DNA from: Paenibacillus sp. NFR01
GTDB taxonomy: Bacteria > Bacillota > Bacilli > Paenibacillales > Paenibacillaceae
Direction: 5' to 3'
DNA: 64,000 bases
NCBI RefSeq assembly: GCF_900111565.1
Contig: NZ_FOIK01000004.1
Location: forward strand, 186,001-250,000
Position numbers and translations under genes: made by a program. Below the pieces are notes generated by a model. The model searched no databases. It saw nothing but the letters and a program-made list of their open reading frames with translations, and was not told the origin of the DNA. Positions 35,010-43,942 of this stretch are shown in pieces; positions within the stretch are counted from its first letter, which is position 1; each line of letters starts with the position of its first letter.

Positions 35010-36377
35010 TCAGCCTATAATCATTTTTCCTTCCGGATATTTGTACAGCGGCTTGCCCTGCTTCGGCCCAAGCGCGTACGCGAGCGTCAGCAGGCCAAGC
35101 CGGCCCGCAAACATTGCGAGGCAAATAAGAACTTTTCCGAGATCCGATAATTCCGGCGTCAGGCCCATACTCAAACCGACAGTCGCGAAGGCTGATGTCG
35201 TCTCGAATAAAATCATCAGGAACGACCGGTCTTCCAGCGTGGACAGCACCATGGTTATGGACACGATGAACAGCAGCGCGAGCAGCGTTATCGTCAGCGC
35301 CTTGAAGATGCGTTCCTGGGCGACCCGGTATCGGAACAGCACGATGTCCTCGCGTCCGCGCAGCATGGCGATGACGGCCCCGACCATCAAAGTGAAGGTC
35401 GTAGTTTTAATGCCCCCGCCCGTTGAACCCGGCGAAGCGCCGATGAACATCAGGATAATCATAAACATCTGGGACGCCTGGCGCATTCCGGCAATGTCCA
35501 CCGTATTCGCGCCCGCCGTGCGCGGAGTGACAGACTGGAATAACGCCGCCCACAGCTTATCGCCTAAATCCAGCGGCCCCAGCGTCTGCTTGTTCGTATA
35601 CTCAAAGATGAAAAAGACAGCCGCTCCAAGCACAATAAGGACGGACGTCATGGAGAGCACCACTTTGCTGTGCAAAGAAAACCGGCGTTTGCGCGGATAC
35701 TCCGCCAGCTCGGTCAGAACGAGAAAGCCAAGTCCGCCGGTGACGATCAGCAGCATGACGGTGATATTCACGACCGGATCGCCGGTATACTGCGTCAGGC
35801 TGCGGAAATCGCCGAAAATATCGAACCCGGCATTGTTGAACATGGACACGGCGTGAAAAATCCCAAAGTAAAGCGCTTTGGGCAGGGCCATGTCAGCCGC
35901 CCAGCGGGCTGTCAGCAGAATGGCACCGACCCCTTCAATGATCAGCGAGTACAGCAGCACCCGGCGGATCAGCCGGACGATGCCCTCCATCGTGCTCTGA
36001 TTCATTGCTTCCTGCAAAATCAGCCGGTCGCGCAACGAGATTCTTTTTTTAAATACAAGGGCAAACAAGGTTGCCATGGTCATAAATCCGAGACCGCCGA
36101 TTTGAATGAGAACCAGAATGACCGTTTTGCCGAACAAACTGAAATAAGTACCCGTATCTACGACGACCAGGCCAGTGACGCAGGTTGCCGAGGTGGCCGT
36201 AAACAAGGCATCCACAAAGCCGAGGCTTTGTCCCGCAGCACTCGCTACCGGCAACATCAGGAGCAGCGTCCCCGCCAGAATCAGTACGGCAAACCCGAGC
36301 ACCAGAATTTGCGGCGGAGTCAACCCGAACCCTTTAAATCCGGCTTTATTGGAAAAAGCTTTAGGCAAAACTCTCAT
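35010..36377 (-). CDS. ktrB: KtrB-type potassium-transporting membrane subunit
   Basis: About 455 residues with repeated helix-pore-helix units of the TrkH/KtrB superfamily. Filter regions with the conserved glycine are visible, for example ATSATCVTGLVVVDTG, MFNNAGFDIFG, SVTPRTAGANTVD and ETTSAFATVGLSMGL. It mediates K+ uptake, Na+-linked in some species. Start choice: GGGAGG directly abuts ATG 36377, leaving no spacing, while TTG three codons later (36368) is eight bases from it, so TTG may be the true start. Operon with ktrA. Confidence 0.92.
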   Translation of the reverse strand: MRVLPKAFSNKAGFKGFGLTPPQILVLGFAVLILAGTLLLMLPVASAAGQSLGFVDALFTATSATCVTGLVVVDTGTYFSLFGKTVILVLIQIGGLGFMTMATLFALVFKKRISLRDRLILQEAMNQSTMEGIVRLIRRVLLYSLIIEGVGAILLTARWAADMALPKALYFGIFHAVSMFNNAGFDIFGDFRSLTQYTGDPVVNITVMLLIVTGGLGFLVLTELAEYPRKRRFSLHSKVVLSMTSVLIVLGAAVFFIFEYTNKQTLGPLDLGDKLWAALFQSVTPRTAGANTVDIAGMRQASQMFMIILMFIGASPGSTGGGIKTTTFTLMVGAVIAMLRGREDIVLFRYRVAQERIFKALTITLLALLFIVSITMVLSTLEDRSFLMILFETTSAFATVGLSMGLTPELSDLGKVLICLAMFAGRLGLLTLAYALGPKQGKPLYKYPEGKMIIG

Positions 36378-36459
36378 CCTCCCGTTACATCTGCACTACA
36401 GTTAACCATACCCAGAAACGCGGCGGATGTCCACTTTTTGCATCCTGGGCATAATCCCC

Positions 36460-36488
36460 TTGAATTGTATGGTGGGTAGTGGTACACT
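36460..36488 (+). promoter_or_regulatory. Promoter of the YtrA-type GntR/ABC operon
   Basis: TTGAAT (36460-36465), 17-bp spacer, TACACT (36483-36488). Predicted transcription start near 36495, immediately before an inverted repeat. Confidence 0.55.
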
Positions 36489-36500
36489 GCCTGTAAAGTG

Positions 36501-36523
36501 GTGTATGGTGAGTGTCCATACAC
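36501..36523. promoter_or_regulatory. Probable GntR operator
   Basis: GTGTATGG (36501-36508) and CCATACAC (36516-36523) are perfect inverted arms with a 7-base spacer, placed at the expected transcription start. A related GTATGG half-site lies in the promoter spacer. Fits autorepression by the downstream GntR protein. Confidence 0.6.
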
Positions 36524-36547
36524 TCATAACAATGGAAGGAGGATACG

Positions 36548-36946
36548 ATGGAGCATGATGTAGAACTGCTTCCGGAACCGTTCCGGCTTGATCCCTCGCT
36601 GCCGATTTATGAACAGCTGGTCGACGCCATCCGCAGACAGATCGTCGCAGGACGGATTCCGCCGGGAACGCGGCTGCCTTCGGTAAGGGATTTGGCTGCG
36701 GGCCGGAACATCAATCCGACCACCGCCGCCCGGACCTATCAGGAGCTGGAGCGTCTGGGCCTGATCGTCACCTACCGGGGGCAAGGGACGTTTGTCGCGC
36801 AGGACATGAACGTTATTGCAAATGCGAGAAAGGATATGATGCGTAAAGCCATTCGCGACTTCAAAGCGCTGGCGGCTTCGCTTGGCTTGACGGCACAGCA
36901 ATTGCTGGATTTTGACAAGGAGGATGCAGATGACAACCATTCATGA
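36548..36946 (+). CDS. GntR-family regulator, YtrA subfamily
   Basis: 132 residues, matching the short YtrA subfamily. The winged helix-turn-helix shows IYEQLVDAIRRQIVAGRIPP, LPSVRDLAAGRNINPTTAAR and GLIVTYRGQGTFV; only a short C-terminal dimerisation tail follows. In Bacillus, YtrA represses an ABC transporter operon induced by cell-wall-active antibiotics. GGAAGGAGG precedes ATG 36548. It overlaps the ATPase gene by 17 bases, and a palindromic operator lies upstream, so it most likely represses its own operon. Confidence 0.9.
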   Translation: MEHDVELLPEPFRLDPSLPIYEQLVDAIRRQIVAGRIPPGTRLPSVRDLAAGRNINPTTAARTYQELERLGLIVTYRGQGTFVAQDMNVIANARKDMMRKAIRDFKALAASLGLTAQQLLDFDKEDADDNHS

Positions 36947-37646
36947 AACGCCCGCGGCAGCGGTTGAATGCAGCGGAGTATGCTTAAGGATGAAGAAGAA
37001 AACGGTCCTGGACAATGTTAGCTTTCAGATTCCTCAAGGCAGCCTGACCGGCCTGCTCGGTCCGAACGGCGCGGGCAAATCTTCGCTGCTGCGCATTATC
37101 GCCGGTCTCGCGCCGGCTGATTCGGGAACGGTGCGCCTCTTCGGCAAGCCGGCCGGCGTCGGCCGCCTCGGCGAGCTTTCCCTGCTGCCCGACCGCGGCA
37201 GTCTGCCGGGCTGGCTGACCGTACGCCAGTGGCTCGGCTTTGCCCGGGACATCTACCCGGACTGGGAGGAAGCAAAGGCTCAAGAGCTGCAGCGTCAGCT
37301 ATCCGTCTCCGGCGACGCGCTGATCTCCGCGATGTCCCGGGGCGAGGAAGCCCGCCTCCAGCTCTTGACCTGCCTCGCGCGCAAAGCGCCGCTGGTTCTG
37401 CTCGATGAGCCGTTCACCGGCATCGATATGATCTCCAGGGAAGCCATTTCTTCTGTAGTCGTCGGTGAACTGGCCGACGGCGAACGGACGGTGCTCGTCG
37501 CGACCCATGATATCCGCGAGATGGAGCTGCTGTTCGACCGGCTGATCCTGCTCGGCGGCGGCATCATCCGCGGCGTCGAAGAGGTAGAGCAGCTGCGGCT
37601 TGCGGGCAAATCCGTAGAGTCGCGCTACCGGGAAGTGTTCGCATGA
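36930..37646 (+). CDS. ABC transporter ATP-binding protein of the YtrA-type operon
   Basis: 238 residues from ATG 36930; AAGGAGG lies six bases upstream, which rules against the in-frame ATG at 36912. Walker A is GPNGAGKSS, Walker B VLLDEPFTGID, and the H-loop lies in VATHDIREM. The signature motif is degenerate, reading MSRGEE instead of LSGGQ, as is common in YtrB/EcsA-like ATPases. It pairs with the permease encoded next, whose ATG overlaps its TGA by four bases. Exported substrate unknown; the regulator type suggests cell-envelope stress or peptide efflux. Confidence 0.88.
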   Translation: MTTIHETPAAAVECSGVCLRMKKKTVLDNVSFQIPQGSLTGLLGPNGAGKSSLLRIIAGLAPADSGTVRLFGKPAGVGRLGELSLLPDRGSLPGWLTVRQWLGFARDIYPDWEEAKAQELQRQLSVSGDALISAMSRGEEARLQLLTCLARKAPLVLLDEPFTGIDMISREAISSVVVGELADGERTVLVATHDIREMELLFDRLILLGGGIIRGVEEVEQLRLAGKSVESRYREVFA

Positions 37647-39199
37647 GCGCCTTCCGGGTTTTGGTTCAATTGGAGGCGAGCCGCTATGCCGGCAGCAAAC
37701 GCGGCTCTGCCGCCCGCTGGCTGGTGCTGCCGCTGGTATTCGCAGCGCTGGTGGCTGCGGGATTCCTGCTGCCGGCGCAGGACGGCGCGCAGCGGGCGCC
37801 GTTCCTTGGCGCAATCGCGTTAACCTGGCTGGCCGTGATGGGGCTGGCCGGGGCAGATATGCTGGGTTTCGCCCAGCAGCGCCACCGGGACTGGATGCTC
37901 TGCTTGCCTTATTCCCGCACCCGGCTGCTGAAGGCCAAAGCTGCCGCGCTGCTTGCCGCCGGCCTCCGGATCGCCGGCCTTATGCTTGCGGCCGCAGCGG
38001 GAAACTACGCGGTCTCCATCGCTTCCGGCCGCTACGAAGCGTTGGCCGGCGGAACGCTCATCTATACCGTAACGGCTTACGCGCTTCTTATCGCAGCCAT
38101 GCTGCCCCTCGCCGTCACCGCCGGGCTGAGCATCAGCCTATCCCTGCGCGCCCGCAGAGGCGGCCTTATGCTGGCCATATTATTCTCGCTGCTCTGGATG
38201 ACGCCGCTGGTGCTGGTCACCTTACTGAACGATCCTTCGTGGAATCTGGCTGACTCAGCCTATACATCGCCCACACGGGTTTCTCTTTACGCTGCGGCGT
38301 TAATCATGCTCGGTTGGCCGCTATGTTATTTCGTCATGCCGCATATTGCTAAGAAAGGCTACGGGCGGATGGCCGGACCGCAGCCCCTGCAGCTCCGTCT
38401 GCCAAAGCGAAGCGCGGCGGAAGCCGGTGAGCGCCGGACAGAGCATCCGCAGCGCGCCGGCGCGCCGTTCCTGTCCCTGTACCGGCTGGATTCCAGTCAA
38501 ATCCGCCGGATCGAGCAGCTGAAAGCCGTCTTTATGCTAAAGCTTGCGATTCCCGTGGTTACAGCCATCCTGTTCTTCTTGGCCAGCAGCGATTTGCAGG
38601 CGGTGCTGTCTGTAGTCAAAGTTCCTTTTATGGTGCCTGTCGTGTTTGGGTCGTTATGGCTGCTATTCCGCAGTGCAGCGGAAAACAAGCAGCTTGCCTG
38701 GCGGTTAACCTTTCCCCATAGCCGCTTCAGCCTCTTGCTGTCCCAAAGCGCTTCGGTCTGGACGAAGGTCATGCAAGTCAATCTGGTGCTGTTCGTCTCC
38801 ATGCTGGCCGGCTCGGGCGCCGGACTCGCTGCAGGGCGATGTACAACGGCGGAAGCAGGTTCAACGGCGCTTTGGCTGATCTACGCCTTTCTGACTGCCG
38901 CCATATCGCTTACCGTAACGCTTGGCCTTTTACAGACAATGTACTGCATGTTCCGTTTTAAAGTTCTTTCGATTTTGCTGATTCCGCTGGCGATGTTTGC
39001 ATCGCTGCAATTACAAGTCGTTACGGACCTCATGTTCCCGGACGTAATAAGCTTGGGCGACGTGCCCGGCTGGCTGCAGCTTGGCGCAATCGCGGTTCTG
39101 GGCATCCCCCTCTCTCTGCTCTGCATGTATGCGGGGGCCCGCTGCCTGCATTCCGCTTTGACAGGAGGACGCAAGTCTTCGCTGTTCAAATCCGCATAA
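37643..39199 (+). CDS. Multi-helix ABC transporter permease of the YtrA-type operon
   Basis: 518 residues, two hydrophobic halves joined by a charged loop near residue 260 (RSAAEAGERRTEHPQR). About ten to twelve membrane segments are visible, such as WLVLPLVFAALVAAGFLLP, YALLIAAMLPLAVTAGLSI and LWLIYAFLTAAISLTVTLGL. It starts by ATGA overlap with the ATPase gene, so the two are coupled. No close family could be named beyond ABC-2-like permeases. The charged linker between halves hints at a fused pair of ordinary-size permeases. Confidence 0.8.
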   Translation: MSAFRVLVQLEASRYAGSKRGSAARWLVLPLVFAALVAAGFLLPAQDGAQRAPFLGAIALTWLAVMGLAGADMLGFAQQRHRDWMLCLPYSRTRLLKAKAAALLAAGLRIAGLMLAAAAGNYAVSIASGRYEALAGGTLIYTVTAYALLIAAMLPLAVTAGLSISLSLRARRGGLMLAILFSLLWMTPLVLVTLLNDPSWNLADSAYTSPTRVSLYAAALIMLGWPLCYFVMPHIAKKGYGRMAGPQPLQLRLPKRSAAEAGERRTEHPQRAGAPFLSLYRLDSSQIRRIEQLKAVFMLKLAIPVVTAILFFLASSDLQAVLSVVKVPFMVPVVFGSLWLLFRSAAENKQLAWRLTFPHSRFSLLLSQSASVWTKVMQVNLVLFVSMLAGSGAGLAAGRCTTAEAGSTALWLIYAFLTAAISLTVTLGLLQTMYCMFRFKVLSILLIPLAMFASLQLQVVTDLMFPDVISLGDVPGWLQLGAIAVLGIPLSLLCMYAGARCLHSALTGGRKSSLFKSA

Positions 39200-39257
39200 C
39201 CGCCGCCGACGCCTCATAGATTTGGAGACAGGCATCTGTCCGGTATGAGCGATTTCT

Positions 39258-39287
39258 TTGTAAGGACTCCCGGATTCGGATTATAAT
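39258..39287 (+). promoter_or_regulatory. Probable sigma-A promoter of the CPBP protease gene
   Basis: TTGTAA (39258-39263), 18-bp spacer, perfect TATAAT (39282-39287), 44 bases before ATG 39332. Confidence 0.55.
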
Positions 39288-39331
39288 AAGCGGGTATCCT
39301 TATGTTGCCAATTCATTCTAGGAGGTGTTTC

Positions 39332-41056
39332 ATGAATCCCGTAGGCCAGCCTTTGAAGCAGCGGCCCATCACTGCCGGACTTCTTGTCGCAGGCATCGTT
39401 GGTCTTTTACTTTTTGTTTTGCTCCAGGTTGTTCCCCAGTTTACTACCGGCGAAAGCGAGAACAATACCAAAGCGATCAGCAAAACCGAAGCCCGCAGCA
39501 TTGCGGCATCATTTGCGGAGGAGAAGCTCGGCGTCAAACCCGCCTCCCGGGACAGCTGGACGATCTATTATGAGTCGGATTCTTCCTTTTACGGATACAT
39601 GTCCCGCGAAAAGCTGCTCGAAGACTACTCCAAAAACAAGGCGAACCGGAAATACCCTTACGATATTTTCCACGCCGTTCTCGAGCGTCCCGGACATTCG
39701 GTGCCGGTGCTCGCCGTTGATCTGAACATGTACAATGGCGAGGTAGCGGGCTTTGCCCGGGGGGCCGACGCCAATGCCGCTCCGGGATATGCTTACGGCA
39801 AACTTCCCGATTCGCAAACCGGAAGCGCCTACGGCCTGGAGCCGTCGCAGAATGCGGCTTCGGAGCCTGCGCTTTCGCTGGAGCAGATGGAAGCCCTGGC
39901 GCAGCCGTGGCTGCAGGAATGGGGCGCCAGCTCGGCGAAGCTGCCGATCGCGGAAGGCTCGGAGGATTACGGGCTGGTCTATACCGACAGCTCGGTCACC
40001 ATAGGGGAGGCGCAGCTGCATTATTACTTCCGTTTCCAGAATGAAGAGATTTCCTATTTCCGCGCCGGTTACGCCGCGCCTTCCTGGCATGACCATTATG
40101 TAAAAGACCAGACCTCGCTCGCGCAGAAGCTGACGTTGTTCGGCTACGGCCTGCCGACGCTGGCGCTGGGCATTCTCGCGTTAATCTACAGCATCCTGCG
40201 CAGACAGCATACCTCATTCCTTCGGGGCATCTTCCTGAGCGCGGCCCATTTCATCATCATGATGGTCAGCACCTATAATATGCTTCCGGAAACGGGCGGC
40301 GGCGGGGATCTGGAATCACGGATTACCGCGATCGTGCTGTTCATCGTGTACGCGCTGTACAGTCTCCTGATGTCATCGCTCCTGTACTTCTCGCTGGTCG
40401 GCGGGAATGGCCTGTGGCGCAAGGAAGAAGGCATGAATCCATGGCCGCGGGCCAAGGAACCGGGGTACGGCAAATATGTGCTCGACAGCATCCGCGCCGG
40501 TTATGTCTGGGCTTTCATTCTGCTGGGCGTGCAGACGCTGATGTTCATCCTCCTGTCGCTGACGCTGCATAACTGGTCCACCACCGATGCCAGCCAGTCG
40601 CCGTACAATATGAAATACGGCTGGCTGCTGCCAATAATGGCCTGGCTCGCCGGATTATCCGAGGAGGCGGTGTACCGCCTGTTCGGGATCCGCATGCTCA
40701 AAAAAATCGTACGCAGCACCTTCCTCGCCTCGCTGATCACGACGCTCATCTGGGCGCTCGGGCATACGCTGTATCCGATCTATCCGATCAGCTCCAGGCC
40801 GATCGAGCTGACCGTAATTGGGCTGCTCTTCAGTTATATTTTTCTGCGTTACGGCTTCATCGCCGCCATGTTCAGCCATGTCGTGTTCGACAGCATCCTG
40901 ATGGGCGCCACGCTGATCTTCATGCAGGATAAGGTCAATGTCGGCGCAGGAATCGTGACGATCATCCTGCCGTTTATCGTCGGCTATATCGTCTACCGCT
41001 TCAATCCGCCGCGTAAAACGCAGGAGCCGCTGCCGGCAAACGATGCCATCGGCTAG
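39332..41056 (+). CDS. CPBP-family intramembrane metalloprotease with large extracellular domain
   Basis: 574 residues from ATG 39332, which has TAGGAGGTG seven bases upstream; ATG 39302 lacks one. A first membrane helix (about 11-32) is followed by a non-membrane domain of some 200 residues, then several helices. The CPBP/CAAX motifs are in the C-terminal third: AGLSEEAVYR (EExxxR), WALGHTLYP and HVVFDS (HxxxD). Such enzymes cleave prenylated or membrane-embedded substrates, or process peptides and bacteriocins. The large N-terminal domain is not usual for the family, which commonly has 200-300 residues. Followed by a strong terminator. Confidence 0.85.
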   Translation: MNPVGQPLKQRPITAGLLVAGIVGLLLFVLLQVVPQFTTGESENNTKAISKTEARSIAASFAEEKLGVKPASRDSWTIYYESDSSFYGYMSREKLLEDYSKNKANRKYPYDIFHAVLERPGHSVPVLAVDLNMYNGEVAGFARGADANAAPGYAYGKLPDSQTGSAYGLEPSQNAASEPALSLEQMEALAQPWLQEWGASSAKLPIAEGSEDYGLVYTDSSVTIGEAQLHYYFRFQNEEISYFRAGYAAPSWHDHYVKDQTSLAQKLTLFGYGLPTLALGILALIYSILRRQHTSFLRGIFLSAAHFIIMMVSTYNMLPETGGGGDLESRITAIVLFIVYALYSLLMSSLLYFSLVGGNGLWRKEEGMNPWPRAKEPGYGKYVLDSIRAGYVWAFILLGVQTLMFILLSLTLHNWSTTDASQSPYNMKYGWLLPIMAWLAGLSEEAVYRLFGIRMLKKIVRSTFLASLITTLIWALGHTLYPIYPISSRPIELTVIGLLFSYIFLRYGFIAAMFSHVVFDSILMGATLIFMQDKVNVGAGIVTIILPFIVGYIVYRFNPPRKTQEPLPANDAIG

Positions 41057-41063
41057 AACGCAA

Positions 41064-41098
41064 AGCAGGCCGCCCCTTAAGGGGCGGCCTGCTTTTTT
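41064..41098 (+). terminator. Strong intrinsic terminator of the CPBP gene
   Basis: AGCAGGCCGCCCC (41064-41076), TTAA loop, GGGGCGGCCTGCT (41081-41093), then five more T. Thirteen perfect pairs. Confidence 0.92.
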
Positions 41099-41156
41099 AA
41101 AGGAAGGAGAATGGCTCGAAATCAAAACCTCACTTTGCTGTATGGGGGCTCAATGG

Positions 41157-43154
41157 TTATGATGACGGTTCTTCGTCCCGCAGCGCCTGAAGAATCTCTC
41201 TCGCCAGCTTGTCGCCGATCGACAATGGGCGGAAATCCTCGACGCTCGCTTCCTTGATCTTCTTCAGCGAGCCGAAATGCTTCAGCAGCAGCTTGCGCCG
41301 CTTCTCCCCGATGCCGGGAATGGAATCCAGCTTTGAGGTCACCATCGACTTTGCCCGCTGTTCGCGGTGGAAGGTGATCGCAAAGCGGTGGACCTCATCC
41401 TGAATGCGCTGCAGCAGATAGAACTCCTGGCTGTCGCGCGCCAGCGAGACCGGCTCCGCTTCGTCGCCGACCAGCAGCTGCGCGGTCCGGTGCTTGTCGT
41501 CCTTGACGAGACCGCAGACCGGAATGAAGAGTCCCAGCTCGTTCTGCAGCACGTCCACTGCCGAGGAGATTTGCCCTTTGCCGCCGTCGACCACGATCAG
41601 ATCGGGCATGGGCAAATTCTCCTTCAGCACGCGTTCGTACCGGCGCCGGATGACCTCGCGCATCGTTTCGTAGTCGTCAGGCCCTTGCACCGTGCGAACC
41701 TTGTATTTGCGGTACTCCTTGCGATCCGGCTTCCCGTCGGTAAACACCACCATCGCCGAGACCGGATTGGCGCCCTGAATGTTCGAGTTATCGAACGCTT
41801 CGATCCGGTGCAGCGATTCCAGGCCCAGGCTTTCGCCCAGGCTGCTGGCGGCGCCGGAGGTCCGCTCCTCATCGCGCTCGATGAGCCGGAATTTCTCGTC
41901 CAGCGCGACCCGTCCGTTCTCGCAGGCCATACCGACCATCTGCTTCTTCAGCCCGCGCTTCGGCACCAGCACCTTGACGCCGAGCCATTCCTGCAGCGCG
42001 GCGGCGCCGGACAAGGCCTCTGCGGCGTTCGAACCCGCTTCGGCCGCCAAGGTCTCGGACCCCTCTTCCGCCGGGTCCGGGGCCGCTTCCTCCGCGTCAA
42101 GCGCTGCGAGCGCGGCAACGTCGAAAGCCGCGCCGGGCGCTCCGCCTGCTTGCGCGGCCGCTGCCTCCGCGTCGCCGTATGGCGCGGCGGCGCCTTCGGC
42201 GTCGGCAGCCGGCAGCTCGCCGTCCGGCAGCAGAATCTCCTGCGGCAGCGCCGGATTGTCGCTGTAATACTGCGTCACGTACGAGATGAAATCGCTGTAC
42301 GCTTCGCCGTAGAACGGGAACACCGAGGAGTGGCGCTGGATCATTTTTCCCTGGCGCATATACAGAATCTGCACGCACATCCAGCCCTTGTCGACGGCAT
42401 AGCCGAATACGTCGCGGTCCCGCGTGTCCGAAGTCGTGATCTTCTGCTTCTCCATCAGCGCGTCGATATGGATGATCTGGTCGCGCAGCTCCTTCGCCCG
42501 CTCGAAGTAGAGCTCCTCCGCGGCTTCCTCCATCTTTTTCTGCAAATCCTTCTTGATCGCTTCATGCCCTCCGCCGAGAAAAGAAGAAATGTTCTGCGTA
42601 ATCTCGTCGTATTGCTGTTTCTCCACGTCATACACGCAAGGCGCAAGGCATTGGCCCATATGATAATAGAGGCAGACTTCCTTCGGCAGCACGTTGCATT
42701 TGCGCAGCGGGTACATGCGGTCGAGCAACTTTTTGGTCTGCTGGGCGGCGTAACCGTTCGGGTACGGGCCGAAATATTTCGCTTTATCTTTAAGCACCCG
42801 GCGCGTCACTTCCAGACGCGGATGTTTCTCGTTCGTAATTTTGATATACGGAAACGTCTTGTCGTCCTTCAGCAGCACGTTGTAACGCGGCATATGCTTC
42901 TTGATCAGGTTGCACTCCAGAATGAGCGCCTCCATGTTGCTTCCGGTTACGATATATTCGAAATCCGCAATGTTCGCGACGAGCCGCTGCGTCTTGCCGT
43001 TATGGCTGCCCGTGAAATACGAGCGCACGCGGTTCTTCAGCACCTTCGCCTTCCCGACGTAAATGATTGTGCCTTCTTCATTTTTCATCAGGTAACAGCC
43101 CGGCGAATCGGGCAGAAGCGCGAGCTTGTTGCGGATATTGTCCATGTAATCCAC
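41157..43154 (-). CDS. uvrC: UvrABC excinuclease subunit C with an Ala-rich insert
   Basis: About 665 residues, against roughly 590-610 for most UvrC. GIY-YIG domain at the N-terminus (TIIYVGKAKVLKNRVRSYF), Cys-containing KEVCLYYHMGQCLAPC, UVR motif around residues 200-240, an RNase H-like C-terminal nuclease (ASSLGESLGLESLHRIEAFDNSNIQG; LPMPDLIVVDGGKGQ) and a final helix-hairpin-helix pair (IPGIGEKRRKLLLKHFGS). An Ala/Glu-rich, low-complexity stretch lies at about residues 313-385 between the halves. UvrC cuts on both sides of DNA lesions. The start is uncertain: GTG 43154 has GGTGGGG six bases upstream; GTG 43166 and ATG 43145 are alternatives. Confidence 0.95.
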   Translation of the reverse strand: MDYMDNIRNKLALLPDSPGCYLMKNEEGTIIYVGKAKVLKNRVRSYFTGSHNGKTQRLVANIADFEYIVTGSNMEALILECNLIKKHMPRYNVLLKDDKTFPYIKITNEKHPRLEVTRRVLKDKAKYFGPYPNGYAAQQTKKLLDRMYPLRKCNVLPKEVCLYYHMGQCLAPCVYDVEKQQYDEITQNISSFLGGGHEAIKKDLQKKMEEAAEELYFERAKELRDQIIHIDALMEKQKITTSDTRDRDVFGYAVDKGWMCVQILYMRQGKMIQRHSSVFPFYGEAYSDFISYVTQYYSDNPALPQEILLPDGELPAADAEGAAAPYGDAEAAAAQAGGAPGAAFDVAALAALDAEEAAPDPAEEGSETLAAEAGSNAAEALSGAAALQEWLGVKVLVPKRGLKKQMVGMACENGRVALDEKFRLIERDEERTSGAASSLGESLGLESLHRIEAFDNSNIQGANPVSAMVVFTDGKPDRKEYRKYKVRTVQGPDDYETMREVIRRRYERVLKENLPMPDLIVVDGGKGQISSAVDVLQNELGLFIPVCGLVKDDKHRTAQLLVGDEAEPVSLARDSQEFYLLQRIQDEVHRFAITFHREQRAKSMVTSKLDSIPGIGEKRRKLLLKHFGSLKKIKEASVEDFRPLSIGDKLAREILQALRDEEPSS

Positions 43155-43246
43155 TGTTTTCCCCACCCTTGCTTGGCTAAGAAAAACTCCTGCCGGAGTC
43201 TCCTTTTTTGATGGTTGCCCTCATACTCTACATCTTAGTTTAGCAC

Positions 43247-43277
43247 ACAAAACGCCTCCGGATAAACCGAAGGCGTT
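43247..43277 (-). terminator. Intrinsic terminator of trxA
   Basis: On the minus strand AACGCCTTCGG and CCGGAGGCGTT (43277-43251, one mismatch) form a stem followed by TTTGTG. It begins 43 bases past the trxA stop. Confidence 0.7.
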
Positions 43278-43319
43278 GGGCATGGCAGGGCCGGAGCCCC
43301 GTTCAAATTCAACTGGAAA

Positions 43320-43637
43320 TTATTGATGTTTAGCGACGATATTTTTCAGGGAGTCCTTGGAGTTCAGTCCCACCACTTTGTCGACCGGTTGGCCGTCTTT
43401 GAAGAAGATCAGGGTAGGAATGCTCATTACGCCGAAGCGGGAAGCCGTTTCCGGATTCTCATCGACGTTCAGTTTGGCGATTTTTACGCCGTCTCCCAGT
43501 TCGCTGGACAGTTCTTCGAGGATCGGAGCCAGCATTTTGCAAGGTCCGCACCAAGGTGCCCAGAAGTCAACTACAACAGTCCCTTGACCTTCCACTTCGC
43601 TGCCGAAGGATTGGTCAGACACGTTTACGATAGCCAT
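43320..43637 (-). CDS. trxA: Thioredoxin
   Basis: 105 residues, the canonical size. The redox-active site is WAPWCGPCKMLAP, with the cis-proline in VMSIPTLIFF and the C-terminal QPVDKVVGLNSKDSL helix. It reduces protein disulfides in the cytoplasm and serves ribonucleotide reductase and peroxiredoxins. AAAGGAGG precedes the ATG at good distance. It is a single-gene unit with its own terminator, upstream of uvrC on the same strand, a neighbour order common in Firmicutes. Confidence 0.97.
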   Translation of the reverse strand: MAIVNVSDQSFGSEVEGQGTVVVDFWAPWCGPCKMLAPILEELSSELGDGVKIAKLNVDENPETASRFGVMSIPTLIFFKDGQPVDKVVGLNSKDSLKNIVAKHQ

Positions 43638-43858
43638 GATAATATTCCTCCTTTAATTTTACGAAGCTGATGTCCGCAGCAGCGGCCGGATGGCGCAGGC
43701 GGACACTTCGCCGGATTGGTGGATAAATTGTTCTTGTAAGTAGGATAACCAAATTACCATTTACCGACACATGAACAGTATACCATATCGGGTTCCCTTT
43801 GTATAACATTTCATAAAATTAGATTGCATAAAATCTATTTTCTCCGCGATTCCTCTTC

Positions 43859-43887
43859 TTTACAACTGCTTTCGGGCTTCGTATACT
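43859..43887 (+). promoter_or_regulatory. Probable sigma-A promoter of the 51-residue membrane protein
   Basis: TTTACA (43859-43864), 17-bp spacer, TATACT (43882-43887). ATG 43943 follows 56 bases later. Confidence 0.6.
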
Positions 43888-43942
43888 TGAGGAAAGCGCA
43901 TTAATTGTCAATGACTTCTCTCACACTAAGGAGGAAGAAGCA

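Noticed and set aside
41367..43211. Rightward frame of 614 codons opposite uvrC
   Set aside because: Shadow of uvrC in high-GC DNA; composition is Arg/Leu/Val/His-rich with no domain.
43714..43722. Single DnaA-box-like site upstream of trxA
   Set aside because: One isolated 8/9 match, not a cluster; expected by chance.
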